64,000 nt of DNA from assembly GCA_034670405.1 (NCBI GenBank), contig JAXDDX010000073.1:1717001-1781000 (forward strand), given 5' to 3'. Below, in pieces: positions 60,940-64,000 of the stretch. The position numbers and the translations under genes were made by a program. This DNA is from Hoplostethus atlanticus. Its lineage: Eukaryota; Chordata; Actinopteri; Trachichthyiformes; Trachichthyidae. The notes below the pieces were generated by a model that was given only the letters and a program-made list of their open reading frames with translations, was not told the origin of the DNA and made no database searches. Numbering within the stretch: the stretch's first letter is position 1; each line of letters starts with the position of its first letter.

Positions 60940-61090
60940 AGTGAACATTTGATGTAATTAGAATTAAACATCCTGTTAATAACTATGAGAAAGTCTTAAT
61001 TAGCTGCACATTAATTATAAATGACTTAATGATGTGCAAAATCTAAATCAAACTGTTCTGGCTTTTTAGGATTGAGATTACATTTAATTG
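60940..61090. promoter_or_regulatory. Candidate conserved intronic element downstream of the exon
   Basis: TAATTA at 60997 and 61012, with CCTGTTAATAACTATG, lie about 150 bp after the donor. Conserved flanks are common around small regulated exons; that role is inferred. Confidence 0.4.
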
Positions 61091-61331
61091 AGACTGCCAT
61101 GGCTGCAAGGGCTGGGGGTATAGCCTTTCTCTTGGTTGAAGCCTAGCCATGGCATCTACAGTATACTGTAATATATATAGTCTAGTTATACCCTATTTCA
61201 TCATCTCATATCTGGTAAGTTCTTACTCTAATTATAAAGAACCCAAGTTCTTTATTGCCTATTTCTATTCCTATTATCGCCTGTATGTTTGAAACATCAA
61301 CAACATCTACTGTCTAGTCATAGCATCCTAG

Positions 61332-61997
61332 CAGTGTTGGGCAATATGGCCTGAATTTTATATCACAATATTTAAAAAACTTGGACGGTAACAGTATATA
61401 TATATATGACGGTATAGTTGTTTGAAAATGTTAAGTACAACAAGAGTGCAGTTACTTTAACGTTTTGTTAACTTTAGGGCAGGTTGCACAATTCAATATT
61501 CTGACTTTTTTTATTTGGAACATTCATGTACACTTTTGGATAAAACTTTCGTCTTCAAGTGGTAAAATAGGTTGCTGCTCTTACCACCCCTGGCAATGAC
61601 AGTCGTCAATGTCTGCCTTTTTATAAACCATCGCGTGGACATGGTTTGGTTATATGCCCCCTTTTTTTTTTTGACAGTCTCTTCTTCATCTTTCTTCTGT
61701 TGGCTTTTGTTTGGTTGGAGATGAGGAGGTGTGCTTGTTTCGCTGTCACTCCCCTCGAGCTTCATGCCTCTGCTACATAAACCAACACACATGCTCAACC
61801 AAAGATTCACCTTCAACCTTTCTGGCTCATCCGGTAGAAATGAAACCTTACTTTCTGCTGCTGTATCTTGTCTACTGGTACAATAGCCATCATTAAATCT
61901 TATTTTGTCACAATACCATCTTTTTCACTATTTGTAGGTATTCACGTTGTCTCAGCGTACGCGGAGATTCGTAGAGCAGCCATACTACCCAATGACT
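61332..61997. mobile_element. Probable non-autonomous DNA transposon
   Basis: The left end reads CAGTGTTGGGCAATATGG, a common fish DNA-transposon terminus. The right end, CCATACTACCCAATGACT, is an imperfect inverted match (about 14 of 18). Next to the left end is ATATCACAATATTT, and TTGTCACAATACCAT near 61910 mirrors it. The 666-bp interior has no transposase motifs. It sits about 0.5 kb after the exon. Class and boundaries are inferred. Confidence 0.5.
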
Positions 61998-63110
61998 TCT
62001 AACTAGAGATCTAGATCCACTCTAATGATTTAGTAATGCCATTTGCTTGTGGTGTTTAGACTGTGCAGCAAATTGAGTCATTATTCAGTGTTGTCGATTT
62101 AAATTGTTCCTGTCTCGGTGGCAATTCCTTTTTGTTTCAGGGAGAGAGAGAGAGAGCATGGTAAGCTGTAATCCCCCCAGCGACTGTATTAATTCACCCT
62201 GGCTCACGTTACGCTCCTGATGAACAGCGCCGACTACACCTTCCTGTCATTGATTAATTGTATGTTAAAGTAACAGAGGAGTGAATTAGTAAATAGGGGA
62301 CCCCTATGACAGGGGCTGACTTGCACGTTCATCCTCGGTGTTAGGGAGTAATTGGAGCTCCCACTCAACACCCCCCTCAGTCCCAGTCACCTCTGCCACT
62401 ATCTGTCCCTGCCAGACGCCAGCCACGCTACGCCCACTGCCACTGTTGTCATTTGCATTCTGTGGATGATGTGGTCTACTTTACAACACCACAGCAGAGA
62501 AGGAGGCGGGAGAGCAGAGTCGTTTTAACGGGTCAAATGTATTCAGATGAGGACAAACGTGGCTTATTTAGTTTCCTTCAAAAGCAGGAAATGGAAAAAG
62601 TGTTCCCGGGAGAAATCATGTTCTGCCTGGTGTAGAAGGCCTCTGCCTTGTCGACGGGAGCTGCCAGGCTCTGATAAGAGACAGCTATTCGCATCTTGGT
62701 GTATGTGTGTGCACGCTTGTGCAAACTTGTGCTTGCGCGAATGTGTGTGTGTGTGTATGTCAGAAAGACAGCAAATGCTGTCAGAGCAGTTGCTCATTAC
62801 AAAGTGACCTGTAGGATGGGCCCTCTCCAACATGACATGTTAATGGCATGCTGGGAGACAGGTAGGAGGCAGGCCCGCTGCAGCCACCACATCACACTAG
62901 TATTATTAGCTCTATGTGTGTTGTCATTAGCCTCTCTGCTAAAGGCTCATTACCAGTGTTTCCTTTTCTCAACCAGCATCAAGGGAATGAATGAAAGGGC
63001 CAAAGTGCATACTAACGCTACTTTAAACAAATACAAATATGAACATATAGTTGTAGTGAAAGAAATACTATGCTGTGTTGAATACTTAATAATTGTAATT
63101 GATTGAATCA

Positions 63111-63114
<4 letters not shown>

Positions 63115-63142
<28 letters not shown>
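63115..63142. repeat. (GT)14 microsatellite
   Basis: Uninterrupted GT dinucleotides in the downstream intron. Confidence 0.94.
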
Positions 63143-64000
63143 ACATATTTCTGGTCCTTGACTGCACTAGTATCCACAGATACTGCAGATCTGCATTTTT
63201 GTGACACTGTTTAATGGCTCATCTCATTTTCAATGGGATGGTTTGCCTTCTTTTCATCCCGCACCCTGTGGGCCGCATGGGTAAGAGCCCCACAGACCAC
63301 ATGGCCTCTGAATTGGCATCGAGATGCGAGCAAAAAACGCCAGCTGAGGGGCCAAAAACCAAATGTCCAGTTCTGTCCGTAGCTCGGCCCCAGTTCCACT
63401 CCTGAAGAAGAGGTAGTCAGCAAATGATGTTCTTGCACTCTTCCTCTCTTTGCTTTCCCCCGGTGGAGGATCCAGGAAGGATCAGGTTGTTCTTTTTATT
63501 AGGGCTAGGTAGGACTGGCCTGTTCATTTGGAGCAGCTTGAGTCCAATTATGATGCTCCATATTACTGGCAGGAAAGCCCATAGGAAAGGGCTCTATAGC
63601 CTAAGGTGCCTTTCATGTGCATCTGCCAAAGCCCCAATAACATTGCCCCGTTTCATGGTGTAGTTAACACCAACAGGTTTTCCACCATCTGAGACCGTTT
63701 AGGGGGGCTGATGAGGGTAAAGTGAATGTGAAATGGCTGCAGTCTTTTAGCATTAACGTGCACATGTTTATGTATAGGCTTGTACCGTCTTTCAGCTCGG
63801 AAGAATCTCTTTCTGAAGGAGATTGCACATTGCACATTGTTTCTGTAACTTAACCATAACTTCCACCCTGCTTTTTATGGAAGTTTTTCAAAAATGTTTG
63901 CATTGAAACATTCACTCCATAAAGTAAATCCTCTAGATTAGAACCTTTTGAATGACGGATGAAAGATTCTCTCCTGCGTCTCATCTTAGCTGTCTTTGTG

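Larger units (their letters stand above)
60817..64000 (+). other. Downstream intron (3.2 kb visible)
   Basis: It begins with the donor at 60817 and runs to the window end without a recognisable next exon. It holds an AT-rich conserved-looking block right after the exon, a transposon-like element at 61332-61997, an exon-like decoy at 62141-62160 and a GT microsatellite at 63115-63142. Open frames at 62453-62807, 62696-63106 and 63211-63663 match nothing I recognise. Confidence 0.5.

Noticed and set aside
1..64000. CRISPR array, prokaryotic operon, rRNA gene or integrated virus
   Set aside because: No regularly spaced repeats, no ribosome-binding or operon layout, no rRNA-like sequence, and no viral or retroviral polymerase or capsid motifs were seen.

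Overview
The window looks like intronic DNA from a bony-fish (teleost) genome. The reasons are the absence of any bacterial gene organisation, dense CA/GT, CT and GGAA microsatellites, a tRNA-derived SINE with a fish-type tail, a Tc1-like relic, hAT-family DNA transposons, and AT-rich blocks with repeated TAATTA homeodomain motifs separated by simple-sequence DNA. Species cannot be read from the sequence.

Only one host exon is supported: a 30-nt, phase-0 exon on the + strand at 60787-60816. It encodes CDSESDQEDK between a strong acceptor (pyrimidine tract plus TTGCAG) and a consensus donor (GTAAGG). The peptide resembles an acidic motif near the start of AUTS2, recalled as CDSDSDQEEK, so the window is probably intron / small exon / intron of an auts2 paralogue. 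The related fbrsl1 is the main alternative. The other sequence is then about 60.8 kb of upstream intron and 3.2 kb of downstream intron. No other convincing host exon, promoter, rRNA or functional tRNA gene was seen.

Layout. 1-18.5 kb: gene-free, with AT-rich conserved-looking blocks (about 6.5, 11.7 and 14.9 kb). 18.6-19.4 kb: truncated Tc1-like relic on the minus strand. 20-29.5 kb: conserved-looking blocks (22.4, 24.0, 26.2 kb), many microsatellites and a double hairpin at 27.7 kb. 29.6-30.2 kb: short hAT-type derivative keeping half a BED finger. 34.1 kb: SINE. 36366-38810: near-intact autonomous hAT element. 40-46 kb: conserved-looking blocks. 46.8-48.4 kb: old repeat-like DNA, including a copy of a sequence also at 1.4 kb. 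48.4-60.7 kb: further conserved-looking blocks. 60.8 kb: the exon. 61.3-62.0 kb: a non-autonomous DNA-transposon-like element.

The most notable item is the 2445-bp hAT element. It has matching terminal inverted repeats, a perfect palindromic 8-bp target duplication (ATCTAGAT), a zinc finger, all three expected catalytic acids, the CxxH and RW motifs, and a poly(A) signal. Its only evident lesion is a frameshift at a run of six G. No new biological system was found. The conserved-element calls rest on sequence character alone, because no alignment could be run.
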